This document shows, piece after piece, positions 34,301 to 43,843 of a DNA stretch of 64,000 nucleotides. The stretch comes from Chromatiales bacterium (GTDB lineage: Bacteria > Pseudomonadota > Gammaproteobacteria > UBA6429 > Thiohalophilaceae), in NCBI GenBank assembly GCA_027032075.1, contig JALVOC010000019.1:62001-126000 (forward strand), written 5' to 3'. Position 1 is the stretch's first letter; each line of letters begins with the position of its first letter. A program made the position numbers and the translations under genes. Under the pieces are notes generated by a model. The model had not been told where the DNA came from. It searched no databases and saw nothing but the letters and a program-made list of their open reading frames with translations.

Positions 34301-37300
34301 CGAAACCCTGCCGCTGCCGCCATTACCGGATATCGATCCGGTCTTGCTCGATATCTACCGTAAGGAAGTCGCCACCCACCTGGAAACCTTGCGCGATTAT
34401 GTCGCCGGCTGGCGTGCCGGCAAAGAACGCAATGCCACGGACAACCTGCTGCGTGCCCTGCATACCCTCACTGGCAGTTCGCGTACCACCAATGTTGTCG
34501 AGGTTTCGGAGCTGTGCAGCGCATTTGAAAAACATGTCAAGAATCTGCAACAGGACAATTTGCCATTCAGCAGTGAAGCGCTGGCTCTGCTGGAGGACAC
34601 CATTTCCTTCGTTGAAGAGACCACCGCCTTGCTGGATCAGCCGGGCGCAGTGATCGCCGCACACACCGATTTGCTTCGGCGGATTGAAGCCCTGGATGAA
34701 ATGCTGGCGGTGCCCGCTGAAGAGCACGCCACCGTGGCGGAAATGGCCGAGACAACACAACTGGCCGATTTGACCGAACCCGCTCCACCCCAGGCGCGTG
34801 ATTATGATGAGGAACTGCTGGAAATATTCCTCGAGGAAGGGGAAGAGATACTCGAGGAAAACGATCAAACCCTCACCCAGTGGATGGAGATGCCCGAGGA
34901 CAACACCTTGCTGGAGGCCATGCAACGGCAACTGCACACCCTCAAAGGTGGTGCACGCATGGCCGGTATCGTGGAAATCGGCGATCTCGGGCACAGTATC
35001 GAGTTCCTGCTCACTGCGCTGGTGGATAAACAACTGCCGGTTTCCAAGCGTCTTTTCAATCTGTTGCAAACCGCACAGGATCGGCTGGTGCAGTTACTGG
35101 AGCAGGTGAAACTGAACCAGGGACTCCTGCCACCCGACGATCTGATTGCGGAAGTGGATGAGTTGCTCGGCAGAAATTCCGGCAAGGCGAAAGCAGAGGC
35201 GAAGACCGCGCCGGTGCCGGCAGACGACCCGCATGCCGCGGAAATCGAGGAAGGCAGTGCCGCCGAGGCAACCCAGACGCAGGAACAGCCAGCCGCTCCG
35301 GCCGAAGAGGAAAATGCCGAAGCTGCTCTGTCTGGAAAAGAAAAGCCGCAGGAGGATATTGCCGACCCCGCCATTGCGGCAGAGGCATTCTCCACCGATG
35401 AGGCGGAGCGGCAGATCGATGAAGTACCGCTTGGACCGGACAATGTGGTGGAATTGCATCAGCCGGCGGCTGCCACAGTTCAGCCAGTGGCGGAACCCGA
35501 AGCGGCACCCCCCCCACCCGCCGAAGCGGCACCCTTACCACCCGAACCGGCAAAGGCCGAGCCCGGTGGACGCCAGCCTGCCACGGCACAGCCTGGCCAG
35601 GTTCGTGTCAGGGCGGAATTGCTGGACAACCTGGTGAACTTCGCCGGCGAGGTGAGTATTTATCGTTCCCGCATGGAACAGCAAAGTAACTCTTTCCGTT
35701 TCAACCTGCGTGAACTGGACGAGACTGTTTCCCGCCTGCGTCAACAGTTGCGTGAATTCGAAATTGAAACCGAAGCGCAAATTCAATACCGCCAGGAAGA
35801 AACATTAAGCGAAGGTTACGAAGACTTCGATCCGCTGGAGTTCGATCGCTTTACCCACATGCAGCAACTTTCGCGCGGTATGCTGGAAAGTCTCAATGAC
35901 CTTGACAGCCTGCGCGGTATTCTGGCGAACATCACGCGTGAATCCGAAACACTGTTGTTGCAACAGGCAAGGGTAAACGCCGAACTGCAGGAAGGCCTGA
36001 TGCGAACCCGCATGGTGCCGTTTGCGGGACAGGCACCGCGTTTGCGGCGCATCGTGCGGCAAACCAGCCGGGAGTTGAAAAAAGAGGTTGCTTTCCATTT
36101 ACATGGCCTGGAAGGGGAGCTGGATCGTACCGTGCTGGATCGCATCATGCCGGCCATCGAGCACATGTTGCGCAATGCCATTGCCCACGGTATAGAAACA
36201 CCGGAACAGCGGCGGCGCGCGGGGAAAGATGAAACCGGCCGAATCGATTTGTTCTTTGAACGTGAAGGTTCGGACATAGTTATCCGCGTATCGGATGACG
36301 GCGCCGGGCTCAATCTTGCCGCCATCCAGAAAAAAGCGATAGAGAAAGGATTGCTGAAACCCGGTACCGAGGTGCCGCGGGAAACCCTGTTGAACATGGT
36401 AATGGAATCAGGGTTCAGTACGGCGGAGGAAGTGACGCAGATTGCCGGCCGTGGTGTCGGCATGGATGTGGTAAACACCGAAATCAAGCAACTGGGCGGT
36501 TTGGTGAATATCGACACCGAAGAGGGCAAGGGCACCACTTTCACCATCAGTATGCCGTTGACCCTGGCGATCACGCGTGCGCTCATGGTTAATGTCGGCG
36601 ATGATACGTTTGCCATTCCCTTGCTCGGTGTGCAGGGCGTCGAACGTATCGATGGAGAGGAACTGCGCGAGATTTATAAAATGGAAAAACCGGTATACCG
36701 CTGGCTGGATGAGGATTACCAGTTTTTCCATCTTGGCAGCATGATGGGTGTCAATAAACCGCTTACCCCGGCTGAAGGTCAGAAGATCCCCCTGTTGCTC
36801 GTGCAGAGTGGTGAGTATCGTGCCGCCATCCAGGTGGAAGGTTTGATTGGCAGCCGTGAGGTGGTGGTGAAACCGGTAGGGCCGCAGCTGAGCATGCTGC
36901 GTGGGATCACCGGTGCGACGATTATGGGTGATGGTCAGGTGGTGCTGATCCTTGATCTCGGCGTATTGATCAGGTTGATGGCGACCACCGTGAGCGAAGA
37001 GATGATCGAGGTAATGGCCGCGCCAGCCGAACAGGCCAAACGCCAACCGACTGTCATGGTCGTGGACGACTCGATTACCGTGCGGAAGGTGACCACCCGC
37101 TTGCTCGAACGGCATAACTATGAGGTGGTCACCGCCAAGGACGGGGTTGATGCGCTGGCTCAGCTTCAGGAGATCCAGCCGGATGTCATTTTGCTCGACG
37201 TCGAAATGCCGAGGATGGACGGTTACGAACTGGCAACCAATGTTCGTAATGATGCAAGCCTGACAGATATTCCGATTATCATGATTACTTCACGCACCGC

Positions 37301-37409
37301 GGCAAAACATCGCCAGCACGCGATGAACATAGGGGTGAATATCTATATGGGCAAACCTTTCAATGAGACCGAACTGCTGGACAACATTAAAAGTGTTATT
37401 TCAGATTAA
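31389..37409 (+). CDS. chpA: ChpA, multi-Hpt chemotaxis kinase with receiver
   Basis: 2006 residues, the central kinase of pilus chemosensing. Six Hpt-like modules can be traced. Those with a full H-x-L-x-G core are at about His 844 (SFHTLKGSGR), His 1025 (ALHTLTGSSR) and His 1182 (QLHTLKGGAR). The first (YLHQVRGTLQM, about His 51) is plausible. Two near 353 (SLHLMSDTLGM) and 478 (DNIRGSLAML, no His) are degraded. Acidic, Pro/Ala-rich linkers separate them. The CheA part follows: P3 (VRAELLDNLVNFAGEVSIYR), ATPase (HMLRNAIAHGIETPEQRRRA, VSDDGAGLN, AGRGVGMDVV), P5, and a C-terminal receiver (VMVVDDSITVRKVTTRLLER, VILLDVEMPRMDG). Shorter than Pseudomonas ChpA (about 2,470). Confidence 0.95.
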   Translation: MSAGNELDINTLNWVKSEIDETLDQASAALEAYVEDPADESRLQFCLNYLHQVRGTLQMVELYGAVMAAEEMEQLAQALVDKQVNNREDAYEVLMQGILQLPDYLEHLLVGHKDVPLVLLPLLNDLRAARGEALLSENALFSPDLNVDAPAGEMVTTDISELARKLRHNYHLGLLGWFRNKNSDASLKRIGDVIEQLRRAASEQEINRLLWVAGGLVESLRRGGLDSSVSIKLLLGQLDRQIKKIIDRGLTALNDEPPHDLLKNLLYYVATSQSADERTRELKQAFRLDEVLPDSRSLAQARADLAAPNAALMDTVSTVLLDDLARIKDTLDVFVRKEERDLSELKALCDSLHLMSDTLGMMGLGLQRSLVNDQIDILKNMAEGKTALDDAVLMDVAAAMLSLESSLKKASVSRAVNAETEELSEQGQAQKKLEEAERHQLLSTVVEQANNELNQVKNVLNAFSSQPSGVEVLNEVPLSLDNIRGSLAMLDLGKAAELLEQCSNFIQQQLLARKVAVNDEMMDNLADAISSIEYYLESLVGKWAHPETILTVAEKSLEKLDKLIQEQDAAQSSGFFQDPTQPDIVVPPGLSEEADEDTLLDLQEPDEDTLQNIVEPGSLPQEESAEDDAYSIDEETLTDISMEELELSLPGQDDAAAGEGAALSGNAAGLSVDGYDNVLEIEGLENPSDESQAITLQDMEITSDTGLELDLAAPAIDDDETLPALEVDWGDAATNDEAATVDKLAEESAPSLELVGDESQEPEIPLTEEEVQEPAAMETAEAAATSSPAASAVAELPEEIDEEILEIFIEEADEEQLNISRLLTQWENNPADEDALKDMRRSFHTLKGSGRLVGAADVGEFAWAFENMLNRVIDKTVEPTPVMFTLLHRASDTLPYLFELFKKSQQADQSILALMSCADELSKGNEVELPPAVEEQPLPAEAPETASETEAEAFEEAETETVEMLEPDKTTETLPLPPLPDIDPVLLDIYRKEVATHLETLRDYVAGWRAGKERNATDNLLRALHTLTGSSRTTNVVEVSELCSAFEKHVKNLQQDNLPFSSEALALLEDTISFVEETTALLDQPGAVIAAHTDLLRRIEALDEMLAVPAEEHATVAEMAETTQLADLTEPAPPQARDYDEELLEIFLEEGEEILEENDQTLTQWMEMPEDNTLLEAMQRQLHTLKGGARMAGIVEIGDLGHSIEFLLTALVDKQLPVSKRLFNLLQTAQDRLVQLLEQVKLNQGLLPPDDLIAEVDELLGRNSGKAKAEAKTAPVPADDPHAAEIEEGSAAEATQTQEQPAAPAEEENAEAALSGKEKPQEDIADPAIAAEAFSTDEAERQIDEVPLGPDNVVELHQPAAATVQPVAEPEAAPPPPAEAAPLPPEPAKAEPGGRQPATAQPGQVRVRAELLDNLVNFAGEVSIYRSRMEQQSNSFRFNLRELDETVSRLRQQLREFEIETEAQIQYRQEETLSEGYEDFDPLEFDRFTHMQQLSRGMLESLNDLDSLRGILANITRESETLLLQQARVNAELQEGLMRTRMVPFAGQAPRLRRIVRQTSRELKKEVAFHLHGLEGELDRTVLDRIMPAIEHMLRNAIAHGIETPEQRRRAGKDETGRIDLFFEREGSDIVIRVSDDGAGLNLAAIQKKAIEKGLLKPGTEVPRETLLNMVMESGFSTAEEVTQIAGRGVGMDVVNTEIKQLGGLVNIDTEEGKGTTFTISMPLTLAITRALMVNVGDDTFAIPLLGVQGVERIDGEELREIYKMEKPVYRWLDEDYQFFHLGSMMGVNKPLTPAEGQKIPLLLVQSGEYRAAIQVEGLIGSREVVVKPVGPQLSMLRGITGATIMGDGQVVLILDLGVLIRLMATTVSEEMIEVMAAPAEQAKRQPTVMVVDDSITVRKVTTRLLERHNYEVVTAKDGVDALAQLQEIQPDVILLDVEMPRMDGYELATNVRNDASLTDIPIIMITSRTAAKHRQHAMNIGVNIYMGKPFNETELLDNIKSVISD

Positions 37410-37461
37410 TCGATTTTCTTGCAGGGCTTAGGAGTTACGGCTTTTTACTCTCGGGTTTATT

Positions 37462-38472
37462 ATGGACCATTCTCTTACCAAGTTAGAATTCTCCAACACT
37501 AACCTGGTTATCGTTTCCGGTTCGTTACGTCATCGTAGAAAATTACAGGAAGTCATGGAGCGCTATGGCCTGAATGTGGTGGCCAATGAACCATTGAGCG
37601 AGATCCTGCTTGCCAAACTGCCAACGCTGCAGGCGGATGTGATTCTGTTTGATGTGGATGAGCGCACTGAAAAACATCATGGCATGTTGGAACAACTTCT
37701 GGATCGCACGGAACTGCCCATTATCTTCAATGATGCCAGCGGTTTGACCATCAACGAGCCGCTGGTGATGGCAAAATGGTACCAGAAGTTGATGGCCAAG
37801 ATTGCCGAGTTGACCGGAAAACCGGAATGGGAGGAGCTGGATATCGATCTCGCCTGGGCGAGCAAACCCGCGGTAACAACCAGCCAGAGCGTGTCACAGG
37901 AAGGTCTGGCGAAGAATATCTGGGTGTTGGGCGCGTCGCTGGGCGGGCCGGAAGCATTGAAACAGTTTCTTGCTGCCATCCCTGCGGATTTACCCGTCGC
38001 TTTCATTCTTGCACAGCATCTGGGTACGAATTTTATGTCCCTGCTGGCGGAACAACTGGATCGGGTCTCAACCTTTAAAGTGGTTCTGGCGCAGGTCGGG
38101 CATGTGTTGCATCACCAGGAGGTGCTGGTTGTGCCGGTGAATGAGCGCCTGCATATCAGCCCGATTGGCACGGTTGAATTGCATCCCTTGGAGGTGGAAT
38201 CGGCATACTCCCCTTCCATCGACAGTGTATTGGTTGATATGGCTCAGCGTTATGGTTACAGTTGCAATACCATTATTTTCAGCGGTATGTGTGACGATGG
38301 AGTGAAAGGCGCCCAGTTCGTTTCCCGGCAGGGGGGGCAGGTATGGACACAAGAGGCGAATAGTTGTGTCATCAGCGCCATGCCGGAGAGTGTGCGGCAG
38401 ACCGGATGTTGCCATTACAGCGGTACGCCGCAACAACTTGCTGTGCATATCACGCAGTATTATCAATCTTGA
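37462..38472 (+). CDS. chpB: ChpB, CheB-type methylesterase
   Basis: 336 residues. The C-terminal CheB catalytic domain has the nucleophile Ser in WVLGASLGGPEALKQFL, the His in FILAQHLGTNF and the Asp region IIFSGMCDDGVKGAQFVSRQ, matching the usual S-H-D triad layout. The first 120 residues look like a receiver fold (LVIVSGSLRHRRKLQEVMER, DVILFDVDERTEKHH) but lack the usual N-terminal acidic pair, so phosphorylation control is doubtful. It should demethylate PilJ, opposing PilK. 52 nt after chpA. Confidence 0.92.
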   Translation: MDHSLTKLEFSNTNLVIVSGSLRHRRKLQEVMERYGLNVVANEPLSEILLAKLPTLQADVILFDVDERTEKHHGMLEQLLDRTELPIIFNDASGLTINEPLVMAKWYQKLMAKIAELTGKPEWEELDIDLAWASKPAVTTSQSVSQEGLAKNIWVLGASLGGPEALKQFLAAIPADLPVAFILAQHLGTNFMSLLAEQLDRVSTFKVVLAQVGHVLHHQEVLVVPVNERLHISPIGTVELHPLEVESAYSPSIDSVLVDMAQRYGYSCNTIIFSGMCDDGVKGAQFVSRQGGQVWTQEANSCVISAMPESVRQTGCCHYSGTPQQLAVHITQYYQS

Positions 38473-38483
38473 GAGACGGGGAT

Positions 38484-38990
38484 ATGACCCAGGCAGGCGA
38501 AACCAAGCCATCAAAATCTGCACAGCAGGCCCTCACCAGTGGCCGTCTCGATGCGGTGCATTGTTTGTTGATCCCCTTGCAGGGGGAAACCCTGTTGTTA
38601 CCCAATGCGGCGGTGGCCGAGGTCATAGGTTATAGCGAGCCCGACCCGATTGCGGATGCACCTGCCTGGCTACTGGGACGGATATCCTGGCGCGAGCGTA
38701 TCATCCCGTTGATCTCTTTCGAGGCGGCCAGCCGCGGTTTTATGCAAAAGGACGGTAGTCGTATCGCCGTTCTCAACACCCTCAACAACAATCCACGGGT
38801 TCCCTATATGGCTATCCTGATGCAGGATATCCCGAGATTGTGCCTGGTCCAGCCCGAGATGATCAGCTACGAGGAGGCAGAGACGCTTCATCCCTCGGTT
38901 GCAGCGAATGTGCTCATCGACGGTGAGCCTGCGGTCGTGCCGGACATCGACGATCTGGAAAAACGTGTCGCCAACCTGAGCCAGAACTGA
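38484..38990 (+). CDS. chpC: ChpC, CheW-like coupling protein
   Basis: 168 residues, a single CheW-type domain: AVHCLLIPLQGETLLLPNAA, AWLLGRISWRERIIPLISFE, and FMQKDGSRIAVLNTLNNNPR, ending in an acidic tail. In Pseudomonas ChpC is a second coupling protein that links further receptors to ChpA. I chose the ATG at 38484 because the coding match begins there; the open frame continues 40 codons upstream inside chpB without family resemblance. It begins 11 nt after the chpB stop and ends the pilG-chpC operon. It is convergent with rsmE, 22 nt away. Confidence 0.92.
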   Translation: MTQAGETKPSKSAQQALTSGRLDAVHCLLIPLQGETLLLPNAAVAEVIGYSEPDPIADAPAWLLGRISWRERIIPLISFEAASRGFMQKDGSRIAVLNTLNNNPRVPYMAILMQDIPRLCLVQPEMISYEEAETLHPSVAANVLIDGEPAVVPDIDDLEKRVANLSQN

Positions 38991-39012
38991 GCAAAGCGCC
39001 GGTGCGGGACGC

Positions 39013-39744
39013 TCAGCCCAGATCCCCCCACAGGATTTGTACCGCCGCCAGCGCGGAAATCACCGCCGTTTCACTGCGTAAAATACGTTTCCCCAGACTG
39101 ATATTCAGAAAGCCTGCATTCTTGGCGTGTGCAATCTCGCTTTGACTGAAGCCGCCTTCCGGACCGACAGCCAAAAGAACATTCCCCGCCGTTGACGGCA
39201 GCGCAGCAAGCGTGCTCTCCGCCAGGGGGTCCAGGATCAGTTTGAGTTCTGCGGTGTGAAGTTTGATCCATTCCGGAAAGGGAAGTGGTTCATGGATAAC
39301 AGGCAGGGTATTGCGTCCGCATTGCTCACATGCGCTGATTATAATGGCCTGCCAGTGGTCCATGCGTTTCTGTTGCCGTTGCGGATTCAACTGTACGACG
39401 CAGTGTTCGGTATACAGGGGGGTGATACGGGTGACGCCCAGCTCCACGGCTTTCTGAATCGCAATGTCCATGCGTTCGCCTTTGGAAATGCCCACCGCCA
39501 GATGTGATTCCAACTCGGATTCGGGATTTGTGTTGCGAAAAGCGGTTATTTTTGCCCGCGCGTGGCGTTTTTCCACCTGTGCCAGTACCGCTTCATATTC
39601 TCCGCCTTCGCCGTTAAACAGAATCAGGGGATGCCCTGTTTTCAGCCGCAATACCTGCACGACGTGACGCAGCGCACGCGCATCGAGTTCGACGCTGTTA
39701 CCGCTGGCGAGTGGCAGGGGCAGATAGATACGGGGAATGCGCAT
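39013..39744 (-). CDS. rsmE: 16S rRNA m3U1498 methyltransferase RsmE
   Basis: 243 residues, SPOUT-class methyltransferase that modifies U1498 of 16S rRNA. N-terminal PUA-like part: HVVQVLRLKTGHPLILFNGE. Middle: GISKGERMDIAIQKAVELGV followed by EHCVVQLNPQRQQKRMDHW and ISACEQCGRNTLPVI. The SAM-binding trefoil knot shows LLAVGPEGGFSQSEIAHAKN and LGKRILRSETAVISALAAV. All blocks and the length are standard. 33 nt separate it from bioA upstream, so co-transcription is possible although the functions are unrelated. Confidence 0.97.
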   Translation of the reverse strand: MRIPRIYLPLPLASGNSVELDARALRHVVQVLRLKTGHPLILFNGEGGEYEAVLAQVEKRHARAKITAFRNTNPESELESHLAVGISKGERMDIAIQKAVELGVTRITPLYTEHCVVQLNPQRQQKRMDHWQAIIISACEQCGRNTLPVIHEPLPFPEWIKLHTAELKLILDPLAESTLAALPSTAGNVLLAVGPEGGFSQSEIAHAKNAGFLNISLGKRILRSETAVISALAAVQILWGDLG

Positions 39745-39777
39745 GGGGGAGAAGATACAAGATTATAGGAGTATCTG

Positions 39778-41127
39778 TCAGTCTTTTGTGGCGATATCGA
39801 TTCCTTCGGTTGCCACTCTCAGCATGAGTTCGATCTCCTCGGGCTGAATGACATAGGGGGGCATGAAATAAATGACGTTGCCCAGGGGTCTGAGTAACAC
39901 CCCGTTTTCCAGTCCGTGGCGGTAAACACGCAGGCCGCGACGTTCCTGCCAGGGATAGGGTTCACGTGTTTGTTTGTCCTTGACCATTTCGATTGCGAGG
40001 ATCATGCCGCGCTGGCGTACTTCGGCAACATGTGGATGCGCCATCAGGGGAGCGGCAGCGGCAGCCATCTTTTTTACCAGCGCCTGATTGTTGCGGATGA
40101 CATCGTCCTGCTCGAATATTTCCAGCGTTGCCAGGGCAGCGCTGCAACCCAGGGGATTACCGGTGAAACTGTGTGAGTGCAGGAAGGCGGTGAGGTTTTG
40201 GTACTCATCGTAGAAAGCACTGTAGATTTCATTGGTGGTGAGGGTGACGGACAGCGGCAGATAGCCGCTGGTCAAGCCCTTGGACAAACACATGAAATCC
40301 GGAGTAATCCCGGCCTGCTCGCAGGCAAACAGGGTTCCGGTACGGCCAAAACCGACGGCGATTTCATCGGCGATAAGATGGACATCGAATTCGTTACAGG
40401 CCTGGCGCAGCAGCTCGAGATAGACCGGATCGTACATGCGCATGTTGCCGGCACATTGCACCAGCGGTTCCACCAGCACCGCACACACCTCGTCGGCATG
40501 CTGTTGCAGAGTTTTTCGCATCTCACCGAAGATACGCCTTGAATGTTCCTCGCACGTTTCGCCAGCCTCGCGCCGGTAACAGTCGGGTGAGGGGACGGTG
40601 ATGACATCCATCAACAGCGGAGCATAGATTTCCTTGTAGAGGGCGACATCCCCCACCGCCAGGGCGCCGAGGGTTTCGCCATGATAGCTGTTGCTGAGGG
40701 TGATGAACCTGGTTTTATTTTTCCGGCCGTTGTTGTGCCAGTAGTGAAAACTCATTTTTAACGCCACCTCGATGGCGGATGAGCCGTTGTCGGCATAAAA
40801 ACAGCGTTCCAGCCCGGGCGGGGTCAATGCGGCGAGTTTTTCAGACAGTGTGATGACGGGTTCATGGCTGAAGCCGGCAAGGATGACATGCTCGAGTTGC
40901 TCGAGCTGGTTTTTGATGCGCTGATTTATACGTGGATTGCAATGGCCAAACAGGTTGACCCACCAGGAAGAGATGGCATCCAGGTAACGATTGCCCTCGA
41001 AATCCTCCAGCCACACCCCCTCACCACGTTTGATCGGGATGAGTGGCAGCCACTCATGATCTTTCATCTGCGAGCAGGGATGCCAGAGAACGGAGAGATC
41101 ACGATCGATGAGTTTTTTGTTATCCAT
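39778..41127 (-). CDS. bioA: Adenosylmethionine-8-amino-7-oxononanoate aminotransferase
   Basis: PLP enzyme of biotin synthesis that uses SAM as amino donor to make 7,8-diaminopelargonate. 449 residues. LWHPCSQMKDHEWLPLIPI is the BioA-specific start. Then DAISSWWVNLFGHCNPRI, NGSSAIEVALKMSFHYW, LSNSYHGETLGALAVG, HLIADEIAVGFGRTGTLFAC and the PLP Lys in FMCLSKGLTSGYLPLSVT. Its presence beside metK-ahcY-metF is notable because it consumes SAM and needs no SAH recycling. No other bio genes are in the window. It lies 93 nt after metF on the same strand. Confidence 0.96.
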   Translation of the reverse strand: MDNKKLIDRDLSVLWHPCSQMKDHEWLPLIPIKRGEGVWLEDFEGNRYLDAISSWWVNLFGHCNPRINQRIKNQLEQLEHVILAGFSHEPVITLSEKLAALTPPGLERCFYADNGSSAIEVALKMSFHYWHNNGRKNKTRFITLSNSYHGETLGALAVGDVALYKEIYAPLLMDVITVPSPDCYRREAGETCEEHSRRIFGEMRKTLQQHADEVCAVLVEPLVQCAGNMRMYDPVYLELLRQACNEFDVHLIADEIAVGFGRTGTLFACEQAGITPDFMCLSKGLTSGYLPLSVTLTTNEIYSAFYDEYQNLTAFLHSHSFTGNPLGCSAALATLEIFEQDDVIRNNQALVKKMAAAAAPLMAHPHVAEVRQRGMILAIEMVKDKQTREPYPWQERRGLRVYRHGLENGVLLRPLGNVIYFMPPYVIQPEEIELMLRVATEGIDIATKD

Positions 41128-41220
41128 GAAGATGGAGAAATCTGTCAGTGTTTTTATTCTCGTGGCGAATCACGCGTAACGTGAAAAAATCATTACTTCC
41201 CGCTACCCACTGCCTGGTTT

Positions 41221-42066
41221 TTAAAGACCGAGGTTCTGCCAGATGGCGAGAGTCGGTTCGGCCTGATTCATGGTGTAGAAGTGCAGGCCAGGTGCACCGG
41301 CCTCGAGTAACTGGTGACAGAGTTCAGTGACCACCTCTTCACCAAAAGCCTTGATAGCTGCCTTGTCCTCGCCGAAATCCTCCAGGCGTTTGCGGATCCA
41401 GCGTGGAATTTCGGCACCACAGGCATCGGAAAAGCGGGCCAGATTTTTATAGTTGGTGATCGGCATGATGCCCGGCACGATGGGGATGTTAATCCCCAGT
41501 TTTTCGCAATCATCGATAAAATGGAAGTAGGCATCGGGATTATAGAAATATTGCGTGATGGCGCTGTTGGCGCCTGCTTCTACTTTGCGTTTGAAATTGA
41601 GCAGATCCTGCCGGGCGCTGACTGCCTGGGGATGAAATTCCGGATAGGCGGCGACTTCGATATGAAAATGATCCTTTGTCTCCGCACGGATAAATTCCAC
41701 CAGTTCATTGGCAAAGCGGAACTCTCCCATCTCCCGCATGCCTGAGGGCATGTCACCCCGCAAGGCGACGATGCGATGAATACCCTTTTCGCGATAGGAA
41801 TTGAGAATGTTCCGGATATTTTCCCGCGTGGCGCCGATGCAGGACAGATGTGGCGCTGCGTCAAAACCGGCCTGCTGAATACTGACAACGGTATCGAATG
41901 TTCCCTGTTGCGTGCTGCCACCGGCACCAAAGGTGACGGAAAAATATTTAGGTCCGAGGGAACCCAGTTTTTCGCGTACACGTTTGAGTTTCTCCGCCCC
42001 TTCCGCCGTTTTTGGGGGGAAAAACTCAAAGCTGAACTGCTGGGGGAAATTTTGCTGGCTTTGCAT
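41221..42066 (-). CDS. metF: Methylenetetrahydrofolate reductase MetF
   Basis: FAD enzyme making 5-methyl-THF for homocysteine remethylation. About 281 residues. Start block FSFEFFPPKTAEGAEKLKRV. Then KYFSVTFGAGGSTQQGTFDT, HRIVALRGDMPSGMREMGEF, EVAAYPEFHPQAVSARQDLL, AGANSAITQYFYNPDAYFHF, GIMPITNYKNLARFSDACGA and the end GLHFYTMNQAEPT. I prefer the ATG at 42066 (MQSQQN); an upstream in-frame alternative at 42090 adds eight residues that do not look like family sequence. A strong hairpin (42095-42146) separates it from ahcY upstream. Confidence 0.95.
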   Translation of the reverse strand: MQSQQNFPQQFSFEFFPPKTAEGAEKLKRVREKLGSLGPKYFSVTFGAGGSTQQGTFDTVVSIQQAGFDAAPHLSCIGATRENIRNILNSYREKGIHRIVALRGDMPSGMREMGEFRFANELVEFIRAETKDHFHIEVAAYPEFHPQAVSARQDLLNFKRKVEAGANSAITQYFYNPDAYFHFIDDCEKLGINIPIVPGIMPITNYKNLARFSDACGAEIPRWIRKRLEDFGEDKAAIKAFGEEVVTELCHQLLEAGAPGLHFYTMNQAEPTLAIWQNLGL

Positions 42067-42094
42067 ATTGCTGGAATCTTCGGGGTGCAAGGAT

Positions 42095-42146
42095 AAAGAT
42101 ACAAGAAGCGGTGTTCAGCACAGCTGAAACCACCCCTTGTATCTTT
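42095..42146. terminator. Long hairpin between ahcY and metF
   Basis: Perfect 11-bp outer stem, AAAGATACAAG at 42095-42105 against CTTGTATCTTT at 42136-42146, with an imperfect inner stem (GGTGTTCAG against CTGAAACCACC). It follows the ahcY stop by 11 nt on the minus strand. The 3' side ends in CTTTATCC rather than a long T-run, so it may be a weak terminator or an RNA-stability element that lowers metF expression relative to ahcY. Confidence 0.55.
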
Positions 42147-42157
42147 CGGCTTTCCCT

Positions 42158-43579
<1,422 letters not shown>

Positions 43580-43607
43580 GATCATTCTCCTTAAACTAAA
43601 GGTTTGA

Positions 43608-43740
43608 ATGAGCGCCGTTTATCCAAGTCGGATTTGCAGTTTCTGAGCCTGACCACACCGGTAATATCCATCCGCTTCGCCCCTGAACCGGATGTCGTGA
43701 CAGTTGATTTTACCGTTGAGGCTGCAGCGCCCCTCAGAAA
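43608..43740 (-). ncRNA. S-adenosylhomocysteine (SAH) riboswitch
   Basis: On the minus strand, directly upstream of ahcY. The 5' end reads TTTCTGAGGGGCGCTGCAG and the closing strand TCAGGCTCAGAAA: TTTCTGAG (43740-43733) pairs perfectly with CTCAGAAA (43647-43640) to form P1. The conserved 3' element AACGGCGCTC (43619-43610) can form the pseudoknot with GGGCGC near the 5' end, one pair being G-U. GGGGCGCTGC, CAGGCTC and AACGGCGCTC are the hallmark segments of the SAH riboswitch found before ahcY in many beta- and gammaproteobacteria. The 3' element lies 16 nt upstream of the Shine-Dalgarno sequence. SAH binding normally turns expression on. Confidence 0.92.
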
Positions 43741-43843
43741 ATGCAATAAAAAATCATATTCTAGACCAGGGAGACCGCCTGGAACACAGAGAATTAATGG
43801 TGTTTTTTCGGCAGGCGGAATCCATGATCCGGGTTTGCGGGAA

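Noticed and set aside
38364-38483. Upstream extension of chpC
   Set aside because: It lies inside chpB in another frame and is Cys/Arg-rich without CheW similarity.
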